In this document: in pieces, positions 22,625 through 33,834 of the stretch | How the letters are laid out: every line of letters begins with the position of its first letter | How positions within the stretch are numbered: the first letter of the stretch is position 1 | Assembly (NCBI RefSeq): GCF_026151205.1 | Contig: NC_087072.1 | Coordinates: 16,507,669 to 16,571,668 of the forward strand | Direction: 5' to 3' | Length of the DNA: 64,000 nucleotides | From: Bolinopsis microptera | Taxonomy: Eukaryota > Ctenophora > Tentaculata > Lobata > Bolinopsidae | Program-made: the position numbers and the translations under genes | The notes under the pieces: generated by a model | The model's database searches: none | What the model saw: the letters and a program-made list of their open reading frames with translations, nothing else | Told to the model about the DNA's origin: nothing

Positions 22625-23745
22625 TCTGTAAAAATATCGTTTAGCAATTTATCTATACGATCAAGATTAATGTCACGCATTTAACGACGCTATAGAAATG
22701 GTACACTACAGCTGCGGAGTACACTAAGGTAGAGAACGCTAGGGAAACTTTCCCAAATGGGGGACAATATGCGGAGCCACATAAACAACTCTGTAAACGA
22801 CAAAACTGGTGCTTAAACTGGGTCCCTGGCTCCAGACCCCTGCTCTCCTCTGATACTACCTCTCCTAGGACGAGTAGGAGTAACGAGTAATGATGGTCCC
22901 GCAATGTTGGACAATAGCTGCTGAGCTGATAATATGGGGGCCCCGAAAAAGGGACGCTATTTTTAGTAGACAGGGACAGATTCTATTATTTTAGTAGTAT
23001 TAAAAACTAGATCATTATCAGGTACTCTGTTAGAGCGAGGGTTGTTGGTGCTCGGTAACAATAGGTATGGTCTGCCCACAAATATTATGCGCATAACATG
23101 AGCATAACAATAACATCGGCAACGTCTTTATGGTAAAAAAGTTATATTCTGACCACAGCGCCCTGCGTGTCCCTTCGTCCAAGACAGATTCTATTATGAC
23201 TTTATGATAGTCTTTTTGGTTTCGGTGACGAAGGTCTCTGCTTCAATAGTCAGAGAGGTGCCACTTGAGATAAACAAAGCTCATATTGAAAGAAGAACAG
23301 TGTGTGAGTGCTATTAGGAAGTAAGATGGTGCTGTCCAATCTTTTAGGGAAAGTGCCATCAAAGACAAAGTGAGAATGACTCTAAATTGAATTGTTTTGT
23401 AGTGAAGATTTCTGAGTTAAGAATTTGATAATTATCTCACTTTAACGGACAGTTGGCACATGGTCGGGCCCATGGCAGCAGTGTGGTTCGGGGTATTAGG
23501 GTAAGGATTCGGGTAAGGATTAGGGTGAACCTACTCAGTACTCATACGTACGAGATAGTAATGGTTACAACGATTGTCACGCGCTTGCCTTGCTCATCTC
23601 AGATTCTCAAGTTTGGCCACATTAAGAAAATCCCAGTTTCCTATTAAAGTATTAAGATCATTACCTTGATTTGCTTGTAGCTGATAGCTGATAATTGCCA
23701 ACCCGTTACTCATACTGTTGATACTAATATGTTCTATAGTTACAC
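22625..23745. other. Intergenic, no supported gene
   Basis: Two degenerate TTAGGGT-like words occur near 23491-23525 (ATTAGGGTAAGGATTCGGGT); this is too short and imperfect to be a telomeric tract. Other ORFs (22653-22904 minus, 23453-23647 plus) show no motif. Confidence 0.4.
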
Positions 23746-23755
23746 CCATACTGAT

Positions 23756-23849
23756 TAACGGGTGATACTTACTCGTAAAATATCTGTTCCATACAGGACC
23801 GTCGACGAGTCCAACTCGGCGCGCGTCCTGGTAGGTTGTAAACCTACAA
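23756..23849. mobile_element. H-type hairpin repeat (copy 3) with near-perfect flanking duplication
   Basis: It runs from TAACGGGTGATA to AAACCTACAA. The flanks CCATACTGAT (23746-23755) and CCATACTCAT (23850-23859) match at nine of ten bases. It contains the AGGAC/GTCCT outer stem around the CGAGT-CCA-ACTCG hairpin. Confidence 0.8.
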
Positions 23850-23929
23850 CCATACTCATAGTTTGACACCGTTCAATTCTGGGTACTGTGGTATTGAGAA
23901 TACATCTATTTGCGCCGGGTCATCGCTCT

Positions 23930-24988
23930 TCTATATTATAATTCAAAGAATCTCTATTATAATTCAAAAGATTCTTTTTGTTGTCTGTATGTACGACCGC
24001 CCACGTGCAAATTCGGCAAAAAGCAAAAGGTTGAAAAGTAACCATGGTAACGGTTTCGTTACACGCACGTGCACGTGCAAAGATTGTTAAAACGGCATTT
24101 TTATCGGTTTTGTTGATATTACGTTGTATTTAGTGCGAGCAACATTTTAATCGGCTGTATCTTCGGTTGTGTAGGATATTTTGACGCGATTTAAACTCAT
24201 TATGATTAACAAAAAATACTATTAGTTTCCTCCCTGTGACCACGGGTTTTCTAGTCTCTATTATCTTATAATTCAGAGAATTGTTTTTGTCTGTATGTAC
24301 GACCGCCCACGTGCAAATTAGATTCAGAGAAATAGGAATTTGGATAGTAACCATGGTAACGATATTCAAACGCGCAAGTGCACGTGCAAAGATTTGAGAG
24401 TGGCATTTTGATCGGTTTTGTAGTAAGTTCGTTGTGTTCAGTGCGAGCTACATTTTATTCGGCTGTATCTTCGGTTGTGATGGATATTTGTTTAACGGGT
24501 GATACTCGTAAAATATTTGTTCCATATACAGGACCGTCGACGAGTCCAACTCGGCGCGCGTTTTGGTAGGTTGTAAACCTACAAATATTTGTTGATGCTA
24601 TAAAAACTGACTACCAAAGATTAAGAATACTATTAGCTTCCTCCCTGTGACCACGGGCTTTCTAGTCTTCTCTACTATAATTCAGAGAATTCTTTCTGTA
24701 TGTCTGTATGTACGACCGCCCACGTGCAAACTCGGTAAAAAGCAAAAGGTTGAAAAGTATTAAAGTATTAAGTAATCATGGTAACGAGGGTTGTTACACG
24801 CAGCGCACGTGCACGTGCAAAGATTGTTAAAACGGTATATTTATCGGTTTTGTTGATATTACGTTGTGTTTAGTGCGAGCAACATTTTAATCGGCTGTAT
24901 CTTCGGTTGTGTAGGATATTTTGACGCGATTTAAACTTACTAACAAAAAATACTTTTAGCTTACTCCCTGTGACCACGGGTTTTCTAG
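23930..24988 (+). mobile_element. Tandem array of three Helitron-like units
   Basis: Unit boundaries fall at 23930-24254, 24255-24665 and 24666-24988. Every unit starts with TC and ends with CACGGG(T/C)TTTCTAG directly abutting the next. Unit 2 is about 100 bp longer only because the H-type repeat inserted at 24493. Each has CGACCGCCCACGTGCAAA, CCATGGTAAC, CACGTGCACGTGCAAAG and GGCTGTATCTTCGGTTGT blocks. Units 1 and 3 share a GGTTGAAAAGTA variant that unit 2 lacks, so unit types alternate. The array is flanked by T on both sides. Confidence 0.75.
24493..24584. mobile_element. H-type hairpin repeat (copy 4) with exact 9-bp TSD
   Basis: 92 bp from TAACGGGTGATACTCG to AAACCTACAA. It is flanked by ATATTTGTT at 24484-24492 and 24585-24593. 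Helitron-like units without it at 21730 and 24165 serve as empty sites and confirm the insertion boundaries. Confidence 0.88.
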
Positions 24989-25662
24989 TTTCCTATAAAG
25001 CAAGGTTTCTGGCTAAAGAAGATCCAAAGAGTTAAACAATAGATTGATGTCATTCCAAAAGAGTGACCTCGTATGCTGGTAGCGGTAGATATTGCATAAT
25101 TGAAGTTACTGGATCGTTGCCGGATTACTGTATTACTGTAAGCCACATATTAAGCAACGTTTTCGTTATGTTTCATTGTATAATTAACTATAATTATATA
25201 TACTACTCAATACGCTATAATTTCAATAATTCCATTAATTATACTTGCGACAAAGTTTGAAAAGAAGCTTGATTTTCTGGAAAGAATCTGGTTTATGCAG
25301 AATAACCTACCATAATCGTTTATGGATTCCGTACATGGTGTACCACATTTGGTTGTGTGCAGCCCGTAAAAAATCTTTTCTTTGCCACGAGTTTCAGCGT
25401 CCTACCCTAACTTTGGATATATGTTCAACTGGAGCACAAACTCAAAGGAAAACACATGTTCCACCTTACTGCCGGATCAGAATCACGTACCACCTACTGC
25501 ATCAATAATTGATGGTTTCCAAGACATGGTTTGTTAACCTTTTCACGTTCGTGTTAACATGCCCTGCACATTGGACAGTGTTGTTTCCCCCAGCTGAGAG
25601 TACTAGAAAAGGAGTATTTACTGCTGTGCCACAAACAGTGCTGCTCCAAAGAGAGTCTGTAG
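24989..25662. other. Intergenic, no supported gene
   Basis: Overlapping ORFs at 25063, 25245 and 25509 carry no recognisable motif and no splice-consistent extension. Confidence 0.4.
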
Positions 25663-25811
25663 CAGGGACAAAAGGATTTCGCGGCGATTTTGGCCAAAAA
25701 TCGCGATACCGCGAATTACATTTCGCGGTATATTAAACTATACATAAAATTTGTCGCAAATAGTGGGGAAAATCGCGAATCCGTACATGCCGCGATTTCC
25801 TTTTGTCCCTG
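25663..25811. mobile_element. 149-bp hAT-type MITE
   Basis: TIRs are CAGGGACAAAAGGA and TCCTTTTGTCCCTG, with subterminal ATTTCGCGG/CGCGAT motifs. The exact 8-bp TSD GTCTGTAG lies at 25655-25662 and 25812-25819. CAGGG termini and an 8-bp TSD are diagnostic for hAT. Confidence 0.9.
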
Positions 25812-25844
25812 GTCTGTAGGGTTCCCCTTACCCCATATTATATA

Positions 25845-25925
25845 TTAGGATATTACCATTATTAGGATATTACCATTATTATGATATTACCATTATTAGG
25901 ATTATATTGCCATTATATTGTAATC
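25845..25925. repeat. 17-bp tandem repeat (ATTAGGATATTACCATT)n
   Basis: About four to five copies, with one GGATAT-to-TGATAT variant. Confidence 0.8.
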
Positions 25926-27370
25926 GAATACGTCATATAATAATAGGGCACTTTCAAAAACATCAGTCACGGAAAAAATGTTAAAATTTGCCAAAAATCA
26001 GTTTTTGTGGCATAATTTGGTGAATTATTTTTGTATAAAAATATGTATTACAGAATTTTATTCAAGACAATGATAAGGAGGTGAAAAATAAGAAGGTTTC
26101 CACTCTTTTTGATAGTCAATGTTGATTGTTGAGGAAGTCTTGGTTTTCAATCTTTAAAAAAGTTCACTCACCTCTACTCCACGTTGAGGGGAATTCAAAT
26201 ACTCAAATAGAAGAAGAATTACCAAGAGTCTGGCAAGATGACCATAATTTTCCAGGAGTTTTGGCTAGGATTAAATTCAAAATCAAGTTTAAAAGTTTCA
26301 ATACCTAAATGAAACACAGTAGTTGAAGGATTATAAAATTTTATTTCATAGAGAAAAGCATCATTTACCTCGATTCAGTAATCAACTCAACTGATCAACT
26401 ATAACATTATAACATTATTTCAGTTCAGTTCATGGCCATTCACTCCGATGTGCCTTCCTTTAACTTTACCTTAAATTAATGTTCAATGTGTATGCTATCA
26501 TATTAAACAGCGATCCTTTTAAAACTTGTTGTAAACACAAGAGATCTTAAATAAAAGCAAAAAATTGAAATGAACAAACGGAAAAGTCTTTCAAACAACA
26601 ATATCTCCTAAAAACTTTGTTTTTCAAACAATGCAAACAAATTTTAAAACCCAAAAAGTATTACCAAGTTTTAGCGATGACAATTGAGATGAAATAGTTT
26701 AATCGTCAATGCATTTTTAAAATATTTTCCGGCAGATCAATAGTCATGATACCAAAGCGTAGGTGAGTCTCAATAAACTGTGCAGTACGAGTGGTTTATT
26801 ATGAAGTTATGACAGTTAGTTTTTATTTTCTTAGAGGGCACTGCAATGTGATACTGATGGTCTATATTACAATAATATCTTGGCTGTTGAGTGCTACGGG
26901 CGATAATGATCACGAGCACGGAACTAAGCCAAAGTATTATTTGTTATAATTTTTCCGGTTCTGGATGAAACAATGTGTAATGTGATAGGTGCGCTGATAC
27001 AATAAAGTATGTTTTAATACTTTCAACACTACTATATAACAAATAATATGAGAATATGAGTATGACGTAGAAATGTCTTCACTGAGTCTATTCAGAAACA
27101 ATCAGAAATTTGAATAAAAGAACAATAAAGTATGTAATATATAGTGCGCAACTGTTATTAATTTTGAAACTTCCCACAAGCCAGTATGAGGTGACTCGCA
27201 GTCTGTCCTCATAATACTCTGGCAACCCTTACGACTTTTCGGGAAATAATTCCCGGAAAATATTATAAAGATTAAAGAGCATCAATCTCATTCCTCCAGT
27301 ATCGATTCTTCTGAGGACACTAAAAAGAGTATGTTTCCAAAAATCTTGTGTTCTGCATGATTTTAAAAGT
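25926..27370. other. Intergenic and probable 3' UTR of the minus-strand receptor
   Basis: AT-rich. The right-hand part probably includes the 3' UTR of the receptor that ends at 27371. The small plus-strand ORF at 26126-26308 has no motif. Confidence 0.4.
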
Positions 27371-30300
27371 TCATTTCGGTTCAGGAGCAATTCCAACTAC
27401 CATTTTATTAACAGTGGGCTCCATTTCTTGTAGTTCTATGCCTGGATCTACATCGGCATTTGAATTGTCTTGAACTTTATTCGATCGTCTTAACTTGATG
27501 AGCAACAACAGCTTCATCATTCCTGTTTTTATGTTAGAGTATATTGAATAAATGAATGTTTCCAAAGAACGATCATAAAGGATAGGATTTATGACAGAGT
27601 TTATTGGAAGGACTAAGATTGAGAAAAAGGAGTACCATTCTGTCGCATCCAAAATATCTAAATAATGAAAGCAGCAGACTACAATAAATGGTACCCAACA
27701 CACAAAATCAGTGAGAGTAATCCAGATGGTTATTCGATGAAGTTTAGCGTTCATTTTCTTAGCTGTTTTGTCCGTGTTTTTCATGGCGACTCCTTCGGCT
27801 GATTTTCTAGTTTTTATCACTATCGCACTATACGAAATTCCTATCACAGCAAAGCATATAAAGTTGAAACAGAGTAAAACAAAAACAAATATTCCTTGGG
27901 GGTCATCCTTTCTCACAAAGTACTTAAACAAGCAGACAGCATCGTTGCCGTAAAATGACTGGCGCTTGTATGAAATTCCGCCATAATCATGTGAAAACAT
28001 GGGCTTAACCAAAGTGTCAATCTGTGCCCATTTCAGGTCATCCATCTTTATCCTGCCATAGTATTCATGCAGTATAGACTGAAGAACTTTTTTGTTAGGA
28101 CATCCATGAAATAAAGTATTTGATGCTTCAAACCTTATTCCGTTGACAAAGAAATTTTCCAGGCCTTTCACAAGAGGCGTCAACGAGATTGCCAGAGAGG
28201 CAGTTATTATCATGACAACCATACCCGCTAACTTCTTCAAGCTTGCTTTTGTTACACTTTTTGGAATCACAAAATCATTTTTAATCCCTGACAACCTAAG
28301 TAAACTCAAGAGGGTCATGGAAAACAACGAAATATGTGAAGCTGTTGTACTTATGGCACCAAGAGCAACACAAGTGTCACTCGAAATCCATTCAAACTTT
28401 TTAAAGCAGTATTTTGTGTCATAGTAACTGTCATAGACGGAGATGACAGTAATATACAATCCCATTAATAAGTCCCCTGAACTTATCACAGCGATCAAAC
28501 CATTATTCAACAGTGCTGGTTCTGATTTGCATTTCGAAATGGTTGAAATGTTATTGAATAATGATATTCCGTTTAAAAGGATCGCTAAAATCCCAACAAC
28601 CCACGCGACAATCCGAATAAAATAGCTACTAATTAGTCTCTGTCCACAAATATCATTACATTCATCTGACATGTCAGAGCAGTGAATAATTCCATCACAC
28701 TTTTGCGTTATTGGCAGATATTCTTTAGATATTTCACATTGATAATGGTTGAAGCAAGAAGATTCATCCGAAGAATCCCCACAATCATCAACCAGGTTGC
28801 ATATTTTATCATATGTGAGACATTTGTTATTTTCACATCGAAAAAGTTCATCACCGAGTTCACCTGTCCTGTGATCTCTGAGCAAGAAAGTAAGTTCACC
28901 ATTACTGCCTTGAGTAAACACTCTTTCGTTTTCAAATTGTCCTGGGCATGAGTTCCATAATAATTGTCTGGTGGGGGGACATAGTGAGTTATTGCTACAT
29001 AGACCAAGACAACTTTGAAAAACATAGTGCTCTCCATAAACGTATCTACAATCGATCATGGCATCTGGCACCATGATTTCGGAATTTTGTTTGTTTCTGC
29101 CGAAAATGTTCTTCGATTTGAAAATGATTTCAGGAGAACATGTACTATTTTTTAAATACTCAACATCGTTCAATCCTTTGAGACAATAGGAAAGCCTCAC
29201 TCTGCCGATTTCATCTCTTAGAGCTGTAGTGACCGGTGTGATTGTTTCCCTCGACAAGAAGCAGATTTTGTTTTCATTATGACAAGATTCTTTTTTATCG
29301 CATAGGTTAGCGAACTCAATAAACTGTTGGTCGATGTTATAGCACAGAAATACTTCCTTACAATGACTGTTATATCTAACATATCGAGCTGTAACTCCCT
29401 GTCCACATGTAGGCCAATTGTCTACTTCGTCTTCACCATCCAGGCAGTCATTGACCCCATCACCAACCCATTTCAGCGGAAATGGAATCTTATCTTGAAA
29501 TGCTGTCAGTAAATACCTCCGATGGAATTTTTTGGTGGTCATGTGATGACATAGTTCATCTAATTCGTCACTGGAGTCCTCGCAGTTCGCCTCACCATTG
29601 CACATATAATGTTTGTGAATAAAGCAAGACAAACTGATCTGAACGCAGGCTTTATCAAGTCCATCATCACAAATTTGAGGGATCTTTGGTGGTTCACTAA
29701 GAGAAAATCCAGACCCGCTATTACAGATAATCTGTTTGGCAATGGACGACAAGAAGCCTCTTATTGGGCAAATAACACCAATTCTTGAAGGGTCCGAGCA
29801 GTTTGTTTGATCTATGTAATCATCACAAAAATGTAAAGGCTCCACGGCTGTACTGATTTGTGAAAGTTTAAATCTGGCAGCACACCTGGACACATTGTAA
29901 AGGGGCTCAATCATTTCTGTGAGTAAATTGAAGCAGGTTGTAGAATTTTCATTAATTGAGCAATCTATATGAATATAATCTGGCTTCACCAAACAGTCGT
30001 TAATTTTCCGACAAAGAAAATAGGGGGGCAAGTATTCTCCAGATTTACACCAAACACCATAATTGTACCCGTTACAAACGCTCTCATCTTCACAATTCAC
30101 AGAATCACTTCGACACACCAAATCACACGTGTCAGAGTTGTAACTCCCTGTACAAAACCTCTCATCTAAATCTGTGTTGAGACAGTCATTTTTACCATCA
30201 CAAACACTGAAATGAAAACCAAAGAATCCATTGAAGTTGAAATCTGGAATGTAGAAATAGTGGTCCTTATTTAAACAAAAATATCCGCACGGGTGATCAC

Positions 30301-30586
30301 CTGAAAAATAATATATTCTAAAAACACGATTGATCGAATATTCAAGAAATTCTACAAATTCATCCCGGTATATTATATTTTAGTGCAATTTTTCTCAACC
30401 GGATTTGTTCGCATATACTCAAACACTATAATTTAGTTCGTACGAGGATTTAGATGGTTGTTCATGGTATCTGTACCAGACGCCATAGAATTTCCTAAGT
30501 TTAAATTGATTCCTCCATTGATACCGCAAGCTTGGTAGAAGTGGGGATCACCTTCACAGAGAACATCAACTGTGGCAAGAAAGCCC
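27371..30586 (-). CDS. LDLa-repeat seven-transmembrane receptor (relaxin/glycoprotein-hormone-receptor-like), 5' partial
   Basis: Two exons are joined in phase 1: 30586-30477 (TTTTCAG acceptor, TCTG|GTACAG donor) and 30300-27371 (TTTTTCAG acceptor, TGA-terminated, over 970 codons). The junction reads NSMASG|DHPCGYFCLNK. The ectodomain is Cys-rich with LDL-receptor class A modules; the clearest end CGDSSDESSC and CSDMSDEC just before the membrane, with weaker ones further out. Seven helices follow, from FIRIVAWVVGILAILLNG to the NPILYD box. The DRY motif is replaced by LRLSG and helix 6 has CWVPF. This 7TM type matches LGR/relaxin receptors, yet no leucine-rich repeats lie between LDLa and TM1. 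Further 5' exons, including the signal peptide, are expected above 30586 but were not found. The ligand is unknown; expected location is the plasma membrane. Confidence 0.85.
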
Positions 30587-32089
30587 CTGAAAATGAAATA
30601 TATTTAGTCAATTCAATGCATTGCGTGCAGAGGCAACATATTATATGTGCGGTAAAATGTTTCAAATAGGGCGATTCCGCACTTTACTTGATTTAAATAT
30701 TTTGTGTGCGCCACATTTGCAGCCTTTATGTACTTTAAGGGGAGATACACCAAAAACGTTTTTGCTCCGAACATCGATTTTATTTTATATTATGGTTAAA
30801 TATACAAAAAGAATAAGATTGCACACCTACAAAATTTTCTAAAAATATTCCCTCATCGAGAAAAAAAATATTTTTCTTTTTCGAAAATGTTTAAAATTAG
30901 GAGAAGTCTGTCACTGTAATACCGATAGTTCGGCCATATTAAAAGTTTTTTGGCTGATTTTTTTACTAAACATTACTTACACTCCGTGCAAGACAACCCT
31001 TTAAAGGATTATTTAATTGAACAATAAATGACCAAGTTACAGAACGAACAAGGTGAAAAAAGAAAAATTGGGATTTTTCCCACTTCTAAAGCTGTACATT
31101 TCACCAATCACCCGGGTCAGCAGATATCGCTTCAAAAATTGTTGTGAGTGTAGCTGATGATCATATCAAACTTTTTTGAGTAGGATTTCTCTCAGTTTTG
31201 AGTTTTAAGGTATGAAATGTGGCCTAAACGACTTAGTAACATTTATCGTAAAAAAGGGCCAAACATGGCAGATTTAAGGCTTAAAATGCCTATAACTCAA
31301 AAAGTATCAGTTTTTTTGAAATAATTTTTACAGGATCGTAATCAGCTTGGTAAGACGAATCTTTTAGTACCAAACAGGTGCTTTTAAAAGACAAATTGTC
31401 TTAAATAATTTTCCAGCTCGAACACAAGTATAAATTTTGTACAAAGCTCCCGAGCTTGCACTGCAAAAGGGAGGCCTGCCTTCCGAGATCACATTACATG
31501 CCTTCATTGTATCACGTTGCGACCCCCACGGTCGTTTCACTATGTGGGTGTCAAGTAATTTGCGAGCCGCACGAGAAATCTCAGGTGCAACTGTACGAGA
31601 AGAACTCGCGTGCGCGAAACGATAATCTCAGTGCTAAATAGTTACTGCGTGCACTGTTAAGTCACATTTAGAAAGTTCCAGACTATTTGATGTTGTGTGT
31701 TAACGTTTTTGATGATGTGATCGCTATGTTGACAAAAAGCTTATCTCTGGGCTCTGGCTTTTTAAATTTTTGACTTGCAGCACTTTCTTAATCAATTATT
31801 CTTACTTGCTTACATGGGGACCCTGGGCTTTACTGTATAAATACTTAAGTCTTGGTATTGAGACTATTAAATCAGTTAAAGCCATAATTTTAGTCACAAT
31901 ATTTACAGAATGGAGCTTCCAAACTAACCACATAATTCAAAATTGTATTATTGGTATCCTAAGAATAATACATAATATTTAACAGAACTAAAATCCATCT
32001 GTATAATAAACTAACAATATTACGTACGTCAGTGCTTCAAAGAACTATGTTTTTGAAGAAGTTTCAAAGTTAATATTTGGGTCCATATC
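30587..32089. other. Intergenic or upstream intron of the receptor
   Basis: No exon with matching phase was found. It contains a TTGTATCAC-family fragment at 31507. Small ORFs at 30621, 31437 and 31770 have no motif. Confidence 0.4.
31507..31545. mobile_element. Fragment of the TTGTATCAC element family
   Basis: TTGTATCACGTTGCGACC followed by CCACGGTCGTTTCACT matches the terminus at 6255 almost exactly. Only the terminal 39 bp are present. Confidence 0.7.
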
Positions 32090-32320
32090 GGGTAAACTAT
32101 TAAAGGGCATGATAACAGGAAAATAGACTGATATCATACTGTTTTCGGTCCAGTAGCCAAATCTCTAGACGGGTACTCTGTTACTTGTCGTTTGTGATAA
32201 CATAAAAAGGTGGTATGTGGTAGATATTTATATAGCATACTCTAGATCTTTAAAACGAAGTAAGATTTGTCACGCCTATATTAGTCGTTTATCTCTCCGT
32301 TAAATCTACAATTCTAACAT
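32090..32320. repeat. Dispersed repeat, inverted relative to 63190-63430
   Basis: About 230 bp shares long words (TAGACGGGTAC, AAAGGGCATG, GTGGTAGATATTTAT) with the reverse complement of 63190-63430, at roughly 80-85% identity by eye. The family is unknown and no coding is seen. Confidence 0.7.
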
Positions 32321-32837
32321 CATTGGGTAGCATGAAACAATCGGAAAAAAGACATACGAATAGATTTCAAGGTCATAAAGGATTGTTGTTGGAGACCAGA
32401 GATTTTAAACTTAAGTTTGATAGTCTAAGTTCTCCTGTAGAATTTGAGTCCAGGTAGAGGACTTTCGTTCGACAAAGTCCAACCTTAGGGTTTGTCGAAC
32501 TACAGTTGTACGTGTCGAACTTGAGTATGTGTACCGAATTTACCGTGGTAAAAACATCTTCACACCGTGAAATGTGCAAAAAAACTACAAAAGGTTCGCC
32601 TTAAGATCGTGTATCAATAATTTAAGGAGGCTTTGCCGAGACAACCTATACGCCCGTTTAATTTTTACAGGGCAGCCCAGAAGTAATTGGTTCTGAAACA
32701 ATTCAAGATTTAAATCTAATCCTTTAAAGTAGGCGGCTCAGTTACTTACACATTATTACCAAAACAATTAAAATATACCCAACTACCATCTATAGCCTAT
32801 TTTCTAATAATAGAACAATCTTCAGCTAACATGGCAA

Positions 32838-33431
32838 TTAGAACAGTTTGGGTTCTGCTGGAAGTTGAGGTTCTGCTGTAGGTTGAGGTTCTGCTGTAGG
32901 TTCGGATGGGGATACTTTTATGAAGTAAGGTCCAGGAAACGAGCTGCGGAGCAATATCTGTTCATCCAGCTCGGCCTTTTTCTGTTCATAAAATTGGTCC
33001 TCTGACTGTCTTTATTGGCTCTATCTTTGGATTTCTTCAGTCTCCTGAAATATATTAAGCCACATTAGATGATACGTAAAGATTTGTTTAAGCATACCCT
33101 AAAGGATTTCTTTTATATTTATAGCTTAATAAAAATCCAACATTAAGATGTATTTGAAAAGTAACTTAAAAGGACATGCAGAGCGACCAATATCGACTGA
33201 ATCAATGCTTGGTAGCACAAACCGGAGGTTAGAAATGAATACTTGACCACATGGTTGTTGCATGGGTCACTTGCAACATATATCACATACCTTGGTTTTA
33301 CATTTCCTTTTCAATAACTAAATCGGAGCGACCTCCAATCTCTATAGATTTTCAAACGCATGGTCCAACCATATCGACGAGAATTTTCAAATGATTTCGG
33401 CATTTCAATTCCGGCCGCGGTTGCTGAGTTT
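32838..33431 (-). pseudogene. Two 3' exons of an unrecognised gene, with lesions
   Basis: Exon 33431-33291 (TTTTTCAG acceptor, CAAG|GTATGTG donor) encodes NSATAAGIEMPKSFENSRRY and GWTMRLKIYRDWRSLRFSY, then a TGA, then KGNVKP. It joins in phase 2 to exon 33044-32838 (TTTCAG acceptor), which begins RLKKSKDRANKDS. After a one-base shift it continues EDQFYEQKKAELDEQILLRS and PGPYFIKVSPSEPTAEPQ, ending in TAA at 32838. The splice sites, phase agreement and PTAEPQ repeats argue for real exons. The stop and frameshift argue for decay or sequence error. The basic, tryptophan-bearing first exon recalls small organellar ribosomal proteins, but I cannot name it. Confidence 0.45.
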
Positions 33432-33609
33432 CTGAAAAATAAATCATTATAAAACATTATTGGGATTTAATATTGTCTGAAATATTCGAATTTTCGAATG
33501 TTGACGACGGACTTCTCGAATGAATAGTTACATAATGCCATCTGCAAAATTACAGGTCTCAAAATATTGAACACGTGAGTAACGGCGTTACGGCACTTTT
33601 GGCCCCCTC

Positions 33610-33834
33610 TAATATTCCTAGTATATCTATAATATTAGAGCTATTCTGGTGTATCTGAACAGTGAACAACGTTAGAGCTGCTAAAGTCTGGTGTATCGTA
33701 ACAATATAAATACTAATGAAGTATAGTGTATCTTAACAATATAAGAACTAGTGACGTCTACGTCTGGTGTAACTCAACAATAGTGTATCTGAATAGTGAA
33801 CAACGTTAGAGCTATTAAAGTCTGGTGTATCGTA
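33610..33834. repeat. Degenerate tandem repeat (AAAGTCTGGTGTATCGTAACA...) hosting a LINE
   Basis: Repeated words GTCTGGTGTATC, AACAATATAAATACTAAT and GTTAGAGCT recur at about 60-100 bp spacing. They resume at 36092-36170 on the far side of the LINE. Confidence 0.7.

Noticed and set aside
22653-22904. 83-codon minus-strand ORF as a further exon of the secreted-domain gene
   Set aside because: It lies upstream of that gene's ATG and shows no domain similarity.
23480-23530. Interstitial telomeric repeat (TTAGGG-like words)
   Set aside because: Only two or three imperfect words, no array.
24492-24585. H-type repeat as a hammerhead ribozyme
   Set aside because: ACGAGTCC resembles part of a hammerhead core, but neither strand has both the CUGANGA and GAAA boxes in the right order.
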